A DNA stretch of 64,000 nucleotides from Nitratireductor aquimarinus (GCF_046773475.1 NZ_CP177240.1:606815-670814); one strand, 5' to 3'. Shown: positions 18,463-27,562, counted from the first letter of the stretch. The notes: a model not told the origin generated them from the letters alone. Numbers and translations are program-made.

Positions 18463-18564
18463 GAAATGAGGCTGGTTGTTTTCTTGTTTGTGCAGGAATG
18501 ACCTGAGACCCATTTCCTCCTCCGATTTGAGGTAGAGTCCGTTCCAACGAAGGAGACAGACAGA

Positions 18565-18830
18565 ATTAAGAGATCACGGTTCAGCGAAGAGCAGGTCATC
18601 GCGATCCTGAAGCAGCAGGAGAGCGGCATGTGACGGCAGACGTGTGCTGCGATCACGGGATCAGTTCGGCTACGTTTTACAAGTGGAATGCCAAGTTCGG
18701 CGGGCTGGAAGTCTCTGACGCCCGCAGGCTAAAGGCGCCCGAAGCCGAGACCGCAAAGCTGAAAAAAGTGCTTACCGACCAGATGCTGGACAACGCCATG
18801 CTGAAGGATGTTGCCTCGCGAAAGTGGTAA
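18565..18830 (+). pseudogene. IS3-family transposase OrfA, frameshifted
   Basis: Helix-turn-helix DNA-binding protein of the IS. The expected N-terminus KRSRFSEEQVIAILKQQESG begins at 18568, but the preceding codon is ATT where an ATG is usual. One base is missing near 18628-18632: the frame hits TGA after GM and resumes as TADVCCDHGISSATFYKWN in another frame. The leucine-zipper part (AETAKLKKVLTDQMLDNAMLK) and the end VASRKW are kept. Without OrfA the element is probably immobile on its own. Confidence 0.8.
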
Positions 18831-19648
18831 CACCCGCGGCCAAGCGAGAAGCGGTGGCGCATCTGTGCAAAGCACATCAGGTGAGCCAGCGGTGGGCGTG
18901 CCTAACTCTGGGCGTCGACCGGTCCAGCGTGCGGTATCAAAGCGTGCGCTCGGACGATGTCGATCTGCGCAAGGCAATGAAAGCCGTGGCAACACAGCGC
19001 CGCCGGTTCGGCTATCGGCGGGTGCATGTGATGCTGAAGAGACCGGGCTGGCAGGTGAACCAGAAGAAGCTGAAGGGGCTCTACTGCGAAGAGAAACTGC
19101 TGGTCCGAAAGCGGGCCCTCGGGACACGCAGGCCGATCCTGGTGCCGGAGCGGCCCAATGAGCGTTGGAGCGTGGATTTCGTCTCGGACGCCTTCACCGA
19201 CGGGCGCAGGTTCCGCGTGCAGTCGATCGTCGATGACTTCAGCCGTGAATGCCCGGCCCTGGTCTCGGACACGTCGCTGTTCGGGTTGCGTGTAACGCGG
19301 GAACTCACAGCGGTCATGGCGTGGCGCGGACGGCCTAGAGCGCTTGTCAGCGACAATGGGACGGAACTGAAAAGTATGGCGGTGCTCAGATGCCGCCAGA
19401 AAACGCGGATCGACTGGCACTACATCGCGCCGGGAAAGCCGATGCAGAACGCATTCGTGGAAAGCTTCAACGGCAGTTTTCGGGACGAGCTTTTGAACGA
19501 GACTCTGTTCTCATCGCTGACGGAGGCCCGCGAGAAGATCAGTGCATGGAAGGAGGACTACAACCGAAACAGACCCCACTTATCCTTGGGCAACCTTGCG
19601 CTGCAGGAATTTGCAATGAAATCGAGACTGGAAACCCAGGCCACTTGA
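18824..19648 (+). CDS. IS3-family transposase OrfB (integrase core)
   Basis: Catalytic DDE recombinase, 274 residues, starting at the GTG that overlaps the end of orfA as usual for this group. The HTH_21 region contains RRRFGYRRVHVML. The rve core has the catalytic residues in WSVDFVSD, VSDNGTE and AFVESFNG, and the end NRPHLSLGNLALQEFA is typical. The frame is intact, but expression depends on a damaged orfA. Confidence 0.87.
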   Translation: MVTPAAKREAVAHLCKAHQVSQRWACLTLGVDRSSVRYQSVRSDDVDLRKAMKAVATQRRRFGYRRVHVMLKRPGWQVNQKKLKGLYCEEKLLVRKRALGTRRPILVPERPNERWSVDFVSDAFTDGRRFRVQSIVDDFSRECPALVSDTSLFGLRVTRELTAVMAWRGRPRALVSDNGTELKSMAVLRCRQKTRIDWHYIAPGKPMQNAFVESFNGSFRDELLNETLFSSLTEAREKISAWKEDYNRNRPHLSLGNLALQEFAMKSRLETQAT

Positions 19649-19806
19649 GGCCAGAAACCAACCGACGGATTCTCCCAAAAGCCTGGAGGGAAGTCGGGTC
19701 TCAGGTCAGCTGGTAAATTGGTTGGCGGCTAGGCGGCGACTTGCGCGTATCCACAATTCTCGTTAAGGACCAAATTCATATACTATGCAGGGTTGAGGGA
19801 TTTAGC

Positions 19807-21729
19807 GTGCGGAAAGCGGAATATCGGCCAGACATTGATGGCCTGCGCGCTATCGCTGTTTTGAGCGTCTTAGTTTACCATCTCGGCTTTGGAATTAAAG
19901 GTGGTTTCATTGGTGTTGACGTATTCTTTGTAATTAGTGGATTCCTAATCACTGGAAATATATTAAAGGATATTGAGAACGAGTCTTTTTCTTTCTTGAG
20001 CTTCTTTATGAAGCGATTGCGGCGGATATATCCGGCGCTCTTGGTTACAGTGGCTGCCACCTTCATCGCTGGTTATCTTGTAATGTCACCTGAGGCATTT
20101 CGCCTACTGTCGGCGGAGGCGATTGCTGCGGTTTTATCTTTTTCAAATATATATTTTTGGTTGAGCAGTGGCTATTTTGTTCCTGAAGCTACTTCCCGTG
20201 CTCTATTGCACACATGGTCTCTTGGTGTTGAAGAACAGTTCTATCTGGTTTGGCCCGCTACGCTATTGGTGTGCTGGAAAATTGGGCGAGGAAAATTACT
20301 CGTTGCAGTTTCACTTATTACTGTAACAAGTTTTGCATGGTCGGTATGGCATCTTCAGATCGACGAAACCGGTGCATTTTTTCTCCTGCCCGCTCGGGTG
20401 TTCGAATTTGGAATAGGAGCCATAATCGCTATTGTGGGTAAAGACTGGCGGTTCGGTGCGGGGGCATCAAATGTCCTTACCGCGACTGGCCTCGTCCTTA
20501 TAGCTGTACCTGTTGTATTTTATTCATCCGATTACCCGTTTCCAAGCTACGGTGCTTTAGCCCCATGTCTTGGGGCCGCGTTTTGCATAACGAGTCGCGG
20601 AAATGGCATACTTAGTAGTATCGCTCTTTCGAATCAGATCTCAAATTTTATCGGTAGAATCAGCTACTCACTCTATCTTGTTCATTGGCCGATTATTGTC
20701 ATTTCTCAATATGTTCTCATGCGGGAATTTGACTCGGCTGAAAGATGGATTGCCCTGATAGCGTCCCTCGTTCTGGCGTATGTCAGTTATCGCTATGTCG
20801 AAACGCCCTTTCGGCGTAGAGTCGGAACCGGATATGGAGCATTCATCTCTGATAGGTGGTTGGCAGTATCTGTGGCGACTACGGTCGCAGCAGGAATTGG
20901 GGCCAGCATCTACGTGTACCAATCCAATGGTTGGCCAAGTCGGATAGGCCCTGACCGTCAAATACTCCTGGATTTTACGCAAGGTAATGATCTTCACCGC
21001 GTATACTATGGCGGTCGTGGGTGTGATAATCGGCGTTGCGAAACCAATCCATCGGCGGAAGTAGGGAAAACGATATTTGTAATCGGCGACTCCCATGCTC
21101 GTGCACTTTATGCTGGTCTGCTAGAGCTCGAACACTACAATTTCATTATTTTTGGTCCCGACGCCTGTCCGATGTTCTCAATGAGTGATCGCCGAGAAAA
21201 AAACCGTTTTGCAGACGCGTGTGTGAAAGTGCAGGAGGCTGCGTTTAAGGAAATTTCCAAATATGAGAATCCGACCGTAATAATCAGCCAGCATTGGGCT
21301 GCCAGATCGCGTGCTTCGCATGCCAGCAATCCGTCTTTTCCATTCTCCAATACATCCGATTTTGCACGTCATGCCTCGAAAGAGCTTGACCAACTCGCTG
21401 ATGAGCTTGGCATAGGGCGCCTTATCGTGATGGGGGGGATCCCGCGTTATTCCGCTCCGTTGTCTCCAATCGATTGCGCAACTCGACCTTATCGGGTGGA
21501 ACACTGTGTATTCGCGGCCAGAGAGGATGATTATCTTCAGGAGCACGATTTGTTTAATGCTGCGATCACCGCTTCCGACGGACGCTTCTTGAATCCATAC
21601 GCTGTATTTTGTGATGAGTTTCAGTGCCAAAATTTCACTGATGACGGAATGCCCATTTACTCAGACAGAACCCATTTGTCCGTCTGGGGTTCACGTGAGC
21701 TTGTTAAGGCGATTGAGCGGCATTTCTGA
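19807..21729 (+). CDS. OafA/YrhL-type O-acyltransferase with C-terminal SGNH domain
   Basis: Membrane acyltransferase that O-acetylates a surface or secreted glycan. The GTG at 19807 was chosen (640 residues) since YRPDIDGLRAIAVLSVL is the family N-terminus; an ATG at 19741 would add 22 unconserved residues. Residues 1-370 carry about ten membrane helices of acyltransferase family 3. The periplasmic SGNH hydrolase-like domain has the serine block VIGDSHARALYAGL near residue 425 and the terminal D-x-x-H in DRTHLSVWG. The gene is visibly AT-richer and has different codon use from its neighbours. It lies next to the IS3 element, suggesting horizontal acquisition. Confidence 0.88.
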   Translation: MRKAEYRPDIDGLRAIAVLSVLVYHLGFGIKGGFIGVDVFFVISGFLITGNILKDIENESFSFLSFFMKRLRRIYPALLVTVAATFIAGYLVMSPEAFRLLSAEAIAAVLSFSNIYFWLSSGYFVPEATSRALLHTWSLGVEEQFYLVWPATLLVCWKIGRGKLLVAVSLITVTSFAWSVWHLQIDETGAFFLLPARVFEFGIGAIIAIVGKDWRFGAGASNVLTATGLVLIAVPVVFYSSDYPFPSYGALAPCLGAAFCITSRGNGILSSIALSNQISNFIGRISYSLYLVHWPIIVISQYVLMREFDSAERWIALIASLVLAYVSYRYVETPFRRRVGTGYGAFISDRWLAVSVATTVAAGIGASIYVYQSNGWPSRIGPDRQILLDFTQGNDLHRVYYGGRGCDNRRCETNPSAEVGKTIFVIGDSHARALYAGLLELEHYNFIIFGPDACPMFSMSDRREKNRFADACVKVQEAAFKEISKYENPTVIISQHWAARSRASHASNPSFPFSNTSDFARHASKELDQLADELGIGRLIVMGGIPRYSAPLSPIDCATRPYRVEHCVFAAREDDYLQEHDLFNAAITASDGRFLNPYAVFCDEFQCQNFTDDGMPIYSDRTHLSVWGSRELVKAIERHF

Positions 21730-21938
21730 AAATGAGTAGGGCAGGTCGTCGTTGATGCTTTGATGTCTGATCAGGGGGGCGGCGCTGGCGCGACATCGTC
21801 ACCCATGCGGTTGGCGCAGGTTTCACGGTCGTGTGGTCTCAATCCATTGCTGGGCGGTGAACTTGGTAACGTTCCTGTGTATAGTGTGCCTCCTGCCGCC
21901 GACAATAACCAACTCCAAGCACTCAACTCTCCAAATAG

Positions 21939-21974
21939 AAAAAAAACCGGCGACGCGAGATTTCGCCGCCGGGG
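21939..21974 (-). terminator. Rho-independent terminator downstream of the HisD-like gene
   Basis: On the minus strand a GC-rich stem (CCGGCGGCG paired with CGTCGCCGG) is followed by eight T residues (21946-21939). It lies 27 bases past the dehydrogenase stop codon. This is one of the clearest intrinsic terminators in the window. Confidence 0.75.
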
Positions 21975-22000
21975 GTTCCTGTGCGGGGTGACGCTTTGCG

Positions 22001-23317
22001 TCAGTTCTTCGTGATCTTCGATCCCAAGCCTGCGGCCACGAGGCGATAGTCGGCGGCGCGGGCGTGGGCTTCCATGCCTTCATAAAGGCTCTGGCGAACC
22101 GCATGCGGCGCGACTTCTGCGACGGCTTCGGTGGTCAGGCGCTGATGCGTGCACACTTTGACGAACGCGCCGACCCATAGACCACCGGAGTAACGACCGG
22201 CGCCGGCTGTCGGCAGCGTGTGGTTGGTGCCGCAGCATTTGTCCGAGTAGACGACCGAGGCGTTCGCGCCGATGAACAGCGAACCGTAATTGCGCAGCTT
22301 TGCTGCGACTGCGTCGGAATCGGCAGTGATGACCTCAAGATGCTCGGGAGCGACCAGATCGGAATAGGCGATCATGGCGTTGACATCGTCACACAGAACG
22401 ATCTCGCCGAAACGCTGCCAGGACTCGGCTGCAACCGCGCTGGTCTCGAGTTCTGCGAGAAGGCGGGCAACCTCGGCTTCCACGGCCTCGGCCAGCGCAG
22501 GGCTGGTGGTGATGAGGCCGACGCGCGCGCGCACATCGTGCTCGGCTTGCGCCAGAAGGTCGATCGCCACCATGTCGGCAGCGGCGGTCTCGTCGGCGAT
22601 GACGAACACTTCGCTCGGGCCGGCGAGCTGGTCGATGCCGACCGGTCCGAAGACCTGGCGCTTGGCTTCGTTCACATAGGCGTTGCCCGGGCCGACGATC
22701 TTGTCGACGCGCGGAACGCTTTCGGTGCCGTAGGCCATGGCGGCGATGGCCTGGGCCCCGCCGATGAGGAAGATGCGGTCTGCGCCCGAAAGGTGGCAGC
22801 CGGCGATCATGGCTTCATGCGCGCTCGGCGGCAGGCACGCGATCACCTCGTCGCAACCGGCGACCTTGGCCGGAACGATGGTCATGATCGGTGCGGACAT
22901 GAGCGGATAGCGGCCACCCGGCACGTAAGCGCCGATGCGCTCGATCGGGATGACGCGGTGGCCGAGCGTCAGGCCCGGCAGCGTCTCGACTTCGAGCGGC
23001 AGCATGGTTGCGAGCTGCTTCTCGGCGAAATTGCGCACCTGCTCGATGGCGAACAGCGTGTCTTCGCGCATGGCCGGGTCGAGATTGTCGAGGGCGGTGC
23101 GGATCTGCTCCTGCGATACCTCGATGGCGTCCAGTTCGACATTGTCGAATTTGGCGCTGTAGGCTCTTACCGCTGCATCGCCATCGCGGCGTACGTCGGC
23201 GAGAATCTGTTTAACGGTGCCTTCAATGGCATCGTTGTCAGCCAGAATGCTTTCCTGGGGCTTGCGAAAATAGGCGGCGCCCGGAACTGGCGTCGCGCGC
23301 TCGGCGTCGATGGTCAT
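22001..23317 (-). CDS. Histidinol dehydrogenase-family (HisD/HpsN-like) NAD-dependent dehydrogenase
   Basis: Zinc- and NAD-dependent four-electron alcohol dehydrogenase of the HisD superfamily, 438 residues. The ATG at 23317 was chosen for GAGG about 6 bases upstream; TTG and ATG codons further upstream are less likely. Family segments include IGAYVPGGRYPLMSAPIMT, VDKIVGPGNAYVNEAKRQVF, AGPSE, the acid/base pair in APEHLEV, and EGMEAHARAAD at the C-terminus. The C-terminal block DKCCGTNHTLPTAGAGRYSG with the CTHQRLT region resembles HpsN (sulfopropanediol dehydrogenase) more than biosynthetic HisD. It is not in a his operon but next to an XRE-cupin regulator and a TRAP importer, so a catabolic role is inferred. 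Confidence 0.82.
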   Translation of the reverse strand: MTIDAERATPVPGAAYFRKPQESILADNDAIEGTVKQILADVRRDGDAAVRAYSAKFDNVELDAIEVSQEQIRTALDNLDPAMREDTLFAIEQVRNFAEKQLATMLPLEVETLPGLTLGHRVIPIERIGAYVPGGRYPLMSAPIMTIVPAKVAGCDEVIACLPPSAHEAMIAGCHLSGADRIFLIGGAQAIAAMAYGTESVPRVDKIVGPGNAYVNEAKRQVFGPVGIDQLAGPSEVFVIADETAAADMVAIDLLAQAEHDVRARVGLITTSPALAEAVEAEVARLLAELETSAVAAESWQRFGEIVLCDDVNAMIAYSDLVAPEHLEVITADSDAVAAKLRNYGSLFIGANASVVYSDKCCGTNHTLPTAGAGRYSGGLWVGAFVKVCTHQRLTTEAVAEVAPHAVRQSLYEGMEAHARAADYRLVAAGLGSKITKN

Positions 23318-23351
23318 GAAGAACCTCATTCGGATGGATAAACCCAAGCCT

Positions 23352-23380
23352 CCTTAAATCTCGCCCAAACGCAGTGTCAA
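23352..23380 (-). promoter_or_regulatory. Candidate sigma-70 promoter for the HisD-like gene
   Basis: On the minus strand TTGACA (23380-23375), a 17-base spacer and TTAAGG (23357-23352) lie about 35 bases before the start codon. The -35 is a perfect match and the -10 is weak. Confidence 0.4.
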
Positions 23381-23492
23381 TTATCTCAATCACATGGTCG
23401 ATATTTGCACCAAGATGAGCGCGAAACGCCGGTTTTCCAGAGGTTCGCTGCTGCTGAAACAGTTCGGTTTTCAGTCCAACTGTCGCAGAACA

Positions 23493-24038
23493 TCAATAGG
23501 TCGGAGGGGTGATGGCGCTGACGATCTCAGCCGGCTCATCGCCGACATTGCGAAAACGGTGCTTCTCGCGGCTGTCGAAATAATAGGCGTCGCCGGGGCC
23601 GAGCACGCGCTTCTTGTCGCCGGCCGTAACCTCGATCTGTCCCGAGATCACATAGCCGGCTTCCTGTCCCTCGTGGGAAAGGTCACCGCCCGTGTCAGCG
23701 CCGACCTTATAGGTCTCCTTGAGGAACTGGAGCGCCCGGTTCGGATGGTTGATGCCGATGAGCCTGTACGAAATGCCGCGTACATTGCCGATTTCGACCA
23801 GATCCTGGGCTTTGTAGAAGGGGCTGTGGCTGCCGAGGTGGACATCGCTGAGGAAGCCGACCAGCGTGCTGCCCAGCGCATCGAGGATCGCCTGCAGCGT
23901 GTTCAGGGAGGGGCTGACCTTCTCGCGCTCGATGAGCGAGATCGTCGAGTGGGAGACGCCTGAGCGCGCCGACAGTTCACGCACGGTCAACTGACGCCGC
24001 CGCCTGAGGTCGCTGATCTTGTGTCCGATCTTGGCCAC
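23493..24038 (-). CDS. XRE-family transcriptional regulator with C-terminal cupin domain
   Basis: 181-residue regulator. The N-terminal lambda-repressor-like helix-turn-helix occupies residues 8-62 (LTVRELSARSGVSHSTISLIE). The C-terminal cupin at about residues 110-177 has the metal-binding-type segments GQEAGYVISGQIEV and GDAYYFDSREKHRFRN. Such proteins (PuuR-like class) sense small metabolites. It is transcribed away from the TRAP operon and towards the HisD-like gene, so it probably controls both. The ligand is unknown. Confidence 0.88.
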   Translation of the reverse strand: MAKIGHKISDLRRRRQLTVRELSARSGVSHSTISLIEREKVSPSLNTLQAILDALGSTLVGFLSDVHLGSHSPFYKAQDLVEIGNVRGISYRLIGINHPNRALQFLKETYKVGADTGGDLSHEGQEAGYVISGQIEVTAGDKKRVLGPGDAYYFDSREKHRFRNVGDEPAEIVSAITPPTY

Positions 24039-24342
24039 GTTCTGTCTCCATCCATTGTTTCGGTCGCGAAAGATGCGCCCGATGCGTACCGGTCTGCTAC
24101 CCGCTCAGACCCGTGTTGAGTATTCTAGACGCCCCTGCTGATCGCCTGTCGCTGACCCCGGCGAACTGCTAGTTGTTGCTTGATGTCCAGTGGGCCTGTG
24201 GAGGGGCGGTCTCGTTTCGCGGCAGTCTACACGAATTCGGCTTTAGCAGATCAGCAGCATCACAGGACAGTCGTGTTTCAGCGCTCTCGGAGCGCTGGCG
24301 CGAGCGCGTTTGGAAAATCGAAAACTGGGAGCATTATCGATC
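24039..24342. other. Divergent intergenic region between the regulator and the TRAP operon, with a stem-loop
   Basis: No gene is seen. The only clear structure is a perfect 8-bp inverted repeat CAGCGCTC-tcg-GAGCGCTG at 24279-24297, in the probable leader of the TRAP operon. It has no T-tract and could be an operator or a leader hairpin. Both divergent promoters should lie here, but no convincing -35/-10 pair was identified. Confidence 0.4.
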
Positions 24343-25401
24343 ATGACTTTCGCAACAAAAATCCGCAGCTCCGTCCCGGCGCGCATGCTGGCGAAGGGCG
24401 CACAGGCGTTCCTTTTGTCCACGGCGTTCACCGTTGCAGCCGCTGCACAGTCCGTGTCGCTTCAGATCGGCACCATTGAATCGCCCACCGGCGCGAACTC
24501 GCAGGGCTGGCAGGCTTTCGCACAGTATGTCGAGGCTGCTTCCGGCGGTGATATCGCTGTCGAGCTGTTTCACTCCGGCCAGCTTGGCGACACGGAGAAA
24601 CTGCTCGAAGGCGCGAAGCTCGGCATCAACAAGATGGTGCAGGGTGACGAGACGCTGACCGGCGCATATGAGCCGATGCTGGCGTGGTTCACACCTTACC
24701 TTTTCCCTGACGAGTTCGTGATGAAGGCGTTCTTCGAGAGCGAGACCTTCGGCGAGCTGAACGAGATGATGGCCGAAGACATGGGCGTGCGCGTTCTCGC
24801 CGCATCGCCCTATGGCTTCTACAACTTCATCAACAAGACGCGCCCGATCGACAAGCTGGAAGACCTCGATGGTCTGAAGCTGCGCACCCTGCCGAGCAGC
24901 CAGCTCACCATCAAGGCATGGGAAGCGCTCGGTGCGGCTGCAACGCCGGTTTCCTGGGGTGAGATCTACACCTCCATCAGCACCGGTGTGATCGACGGCC
25001 TTGGCCACACGCTCGGCATCATGGTCGACCAGAAATATTACGAGGTCGCCAAGAACGTTACGCTCGACAACAGCATCGGCGTGGTCAACTTCTACCTGGT
25101 CAACGAGAACTTCTGGCAGTCGCTTAGCGACGAGCAGCGCAAGGTTCTGAAGCGCGGCGCGGAAATCGGCGCAGCTGCCGAGTTCGGCATCGCCAGCTAC
25201 CGCAACCGGGTCGATGCGCTCGAGGTCCTGGCAGAGAACGGCGTCGACGTGCGCCCGATCAGCGAAGAAGAGCGCGCCCGTCTGCGTGATGCGGCCCAGG
25301 CGGCCGTCGTTCCGTGGATGAAGGAAACCATCGGCGCAGAGATCGTCGACAAGGTGTTTGCCGAAGTCGACGCCATTGAGAAGCGGCTGGGCGGCAACTA
25401 A
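24343..25401 (+). CDS. TRAP transporter substrate-binding protein (DctP family)
   Basis: Periplasmic receptor of the second TRAP importer. The ATG at 24343 gives 352 residues; a TTG at 24310 is an unlikely longer start. The signal peptide ends near residue 37 (TAFTVAAAAQS). The ligand-binding core contains LEDLDGLKLRTLPSSQLTIK near residue 180, with the arginine typical of the carboxylate contact, and ISTGVIDGLGHTLGI. The divergent XRE-cupin regulator and HisD-like dehydrogenase suggest a hydroxylated acid or sulfonate ligand, such as dihydroxypropanesulfonate or a sugar acid. That is inference only. Confidence 0.9.
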   Translation: MTFATKIRSSVPARMLAKGAQAFLLSTAFTVAAAAQSVSLQIGTIESPTGANSQGWQAFAQYVEAASGGDIAVELFHSGQLGDTEKLLEGAKLGINKMVQGDETLTGAYEPMLAWFTPYLFPDEFVMKAFFESETFGELNEMMAEDMGVRVLAASPYGFYNFINKTRPIDKLEDLDGLKLRTLPSSQLTIKAWEALGAAATPVSWGEIYTSISTGVIDGLGHTLGIMVDQKYYEVAKNVTLDNSIGVVNFYLVNENFWQSLSDEQRKVLKRGAEIGAAAEFGIASYRNRVDALEVLAENGVDVRPISEEERARLRDAAQAAVVPWMKETIGAEIVDKVFAEVDAIEKRLGGN

Positions 25402-25600
25402 CCAGCTTTGCAATATGGCTTGCGGCGCTGCCGAGGCGCGCCGCGAGCCTTTTCGTGTCGAGGCGGCTTCTCAGCAACGGGCGGCCACGCATGCTGTGGG
25501 AAACCTGCGCCGGCCGACATCGCGATTGCCTAACCGGACAGTTCGGCTAAGAGATTGCCGGCGCTGGCGTGCGCTCAAACCGCCACGGGTGCAGTCACAT

Positions 25601-25681
25601 GGCCCCGGAGAGGCTGCCGAAAGGCTCCCCGACAGGCTCCTGACTGGCCCCCGATAGGGCCCCCGACAGGCCCCCGACAGG
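25601..25681 (+). repeat. Seven imperfect 11-12 bp GC-rich tandem repeats in the dctP-dctQ gap
   Basis: Consecutive units close to GGCCCCCGACA run directly up to the dctQ start region. Examples are GGCTCCCCGACA, GGCCCCCGATA, GGGCCCCCGACA and GGCCCCCGACA. They occupy the end of a 308-base gap (25402-25709) that otherwise shows no gene. The array could fold in the mRNA and affect dctQM expression, or vary in length by slippage. Confidence 0.7.
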
Positions 25682-25709
25682 AATGAATCCAACGAGAGGC
25701 AGCATCTCC

Positions 25710-26183
25710 ATGAAACGTCTGCTGACACTATTCGACAGCGCGATACAGCTTTTCATCGCGGGCTGCATAGCCACCATTATGGTGGTCATTGCGCTCCAGG
25801 TGGTCATGCGGGCCACGGTTGGCGCTTTGCCCTGGCCTGAAGAACTCAGTGTCATTCTGATGCTCTGGGGTCTAATGCTGGCAGCGGCCTATGTGCTCAA
25901 TGAGCGCGGTCATGTCGGCATTCAGTTTTTCGTCGACATGCTGGGGCCGCGTCCGGGCGCTGCGATCAGCGCCCTGATGCATGTCATCATCATCATCTTC
26001 TGTGCGGCGGTCATCTGGGGCGCAATCGACAAGGTCGAGTCTGTCTGGAACCTGAAAACGGGCTCGCTGCGCATTTCGCGCGCCGTTCCGCAACTGGCCA
26101 TTCCGGTCAGCTGCGCCGCCTATATCTTCGTCTGCCTGCGTCTTATCGCCGAAGACATCGCGATCTGGAGGCGTTCGTCGTGA
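25710..26183 (+). CDS. TRAP transporter small permease subunit (DctQ family)
   Basis: Four-helix membrane subunit, about 157 residues. The ATG at 25710 was chosen because GAGAGG lies about 10 bases upstream; ATG 25683, inside the end of the repeat array, would add nine residues. The sequence ATVGALPWPEELSVILMLWG shows the conserved PWPEE-type DctQ motif near residue 40. The stop overlaps the GTG start of the large permease. It is unusually far (308 bases) from the binding-protein gene, which may reduce its expression relative to the receptor. Confidence 0.88.
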   Translation: MKRLLTLFDSAIQLFIAGCIATIMVVIALQVVMRATVGALPWPEELSVILMLWGLMLAAAYVLNERGHVGIQFFVDMLGPRPGAAISALMHVIIIIFCAAVIWGAIDKVESVWNLKTGSLRISRAVPQLAIPVSCAAYIFVCLRLIAEDIAIWRRSS

Positions 26184-27478
26184 TCCTCATCATTCTTCTC
26201 GCCAGCTTCCTCGTATTCCTGCTGCTCGGAATGCCGGTGGCTTTCGCCATCGGCGCGGCAAGCCTTGCCGCGTTGGTTGCCAGTGACCAGAGCCTCGTTC
26301 TGCTGTCGCACTTCATGTATATCGGCATGGAATCCTACGTGCTGGTGTCTGTTCCGCTTTTCGTTCTGGCGGGTGAAATCATGCTGCGCGGCGGCATGAC
26401 GCGCTCCCTGACCGAGTTCGCGGATATGCTGGTCGGCCGTCTTCGCGGCGGCATGGGGCACACCAACATTGCCGGCAGCGTCTTTTTTGCCGGCATCACG
26501 GGGTCGGCCTCCGCCGATACGACAGCGCTCGGTTCCGTGCTCATTCCGGCCATGGCGGAAAAGGGCTATGACCGCGCCTATGCGACGGCCATCACCATCG
26601 CGTCGTCGGTGATCGGGCCGATCATTCCGCCCAGCCTCACCTTCGTGATCTACGCCATGGCGGTGGGGGGCGATGTATCGATCGGCCAGCTTTTCCTGGC
26701 CGGCATCGTTCCGGGCATTCTCGTTGCTTTTGCATTGATGGTGATGAACTACTGGATCAGCCACAAGCGCGGCTACGAGAAGCGCACCACGCGCTACAGC
26801 TTCGCCGAGATCGTGCAGATCACCCTGCGCAGCCTGATCGTTCTGGTCATGCCGGGCATCATCGTGCTTGGCGTGCTGAGCGGCAATTTCACGGCCACGG
26901 AATCTGCTGCTGTCGCTTCGGTCTATGCGCTCGTTGTGTGCTTCTTCGTGACCCGCACGCTGAAGCTGGCAGAGTTGCCGTCAATCTTCTTCAGCTCGGC
27001 CAAGGTCAGCTCCATCATGCTGCTCCTGCTGGCGACGAGCAGCATCCTGTCCTACGTGCTCACCACGCAGGGCGTTCCGCGCTATCTGGCAGAGTTCTTC
27101 ACTTCTGTGACTGAGAACAAATATGTGTTCCTGCTGCTGCTCAACGTGATGCTTTTGGCCATCGGCACGGTGCTCGACCTGTTCCCGGCGATCATCATTT
27201 TCGGGCCCATCTTTGCCCAGATCGCCGATGGTTACGGCGTGGATCCGGTGCATTTCGCCGTGGTCTTCTGCGTCAATCTTCTGCTGGGGCTGAACACGCC
27301 GCCGGTTGGCTCGGGTCTGTTCATCGGTGCGGCCGTGGGCCGGGTGAAGCTGGAAGACCTGATACGTCAGGTCCGGCCCTTCATCCTTATGGAGCTGGTT
27401 GTGCTTCTGGTGCTGACCTATGTGCCGGCGCTGACGACCGAACTCCCGCGAGAACTCGCCAGACTGCTTGGCTGGTGA
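26180..27478 (+). CDS. TRAP transporter large permease subunit (DctM family)
   Basis: Ion-coupled transport channel of the second TRAP importer, 432 residues with about twelve membrane segments, the full family length. It starts with GTG overlapping the dctQ stop. Recognisable segments are FAGITGSASADTTALGSVLIP and IASSVIGPIIPPSLTFVIYA, with GVDPVHFAVVFCVNLLLGLNTPPVG in the C-terminal half. Unlike the paralogue at 2331-2688 it is intact. A strong terminator lies 85 bases downstream. Confidence 0.92.
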   Translation: MILIILLASFLVFLLLGMPVAFAIGAASLAALVASDQSLVLLSHFMYIGMESYVLVSVPLFVLAGEIMLRGGMTRSLTEFADMLVGRLRGGMGHTNIAGSVFFAGITGSASADTTALGSVLIPAMAEKGYDRAYATAITIASSVIGPIIPPSLTFVIYAMAVGGDVSIGQLFLAGIVPGILVAFALMVMNYWISHKRGYEKRTTRYSFAEIVQITLRSLIVLVMPGIIVLGVLSGNFTATESAAVASVYALVVCFFVTRTLKLAELPSIFFSSAKVSSIMLLLLATSSILSYVLTTQGVPRYLAEFFTSVTENKYVFLLLLNVMLLAIGTVLDLFPAIIIFGPIFAQIADGYGVDPVHFAVVFCVNLLLGLNTPPVGSGLFIGAAVGRVKLEDLIRQVRPFILMELVVLLVLTYVPALTTELPRELARLLGW

Positions 27479-27562
27479 GTGGAGGGGCGTGATTGATGGA
27501 ATGGCGGTTGCGACTGCCATTCCCGCCCCTCACAAAAAGAACAAGAAGCAGAACTCCTGTTC

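Larger units (their letters stand above)
18499..19708 (+). mobile_element. IS3-family (IS407-group-like) insertion sequence, degenerate
   Basis: About 1.2 kb bounded by inverted repeats TGACCTGAGACCC (18499-18511) and GGGTCTCAGGTCA (19696-19708). It contains a frameshifted orfA and an intact-looking orfB. The flanks GGAA and GCTG show no 4-bp duplication, so the element is old or sits at a rearrangement point. It separates the sugar operon from an AT-richer acyltransferase gene. Confidence 0.88.

Noticed and set aside
22001..23317. Histidine biosynthesis gene hisD
   Set aside because: There are no other his genes, the context is TRAP plus XRE-cupin, and the C-terminal motifs look HpsN-like.
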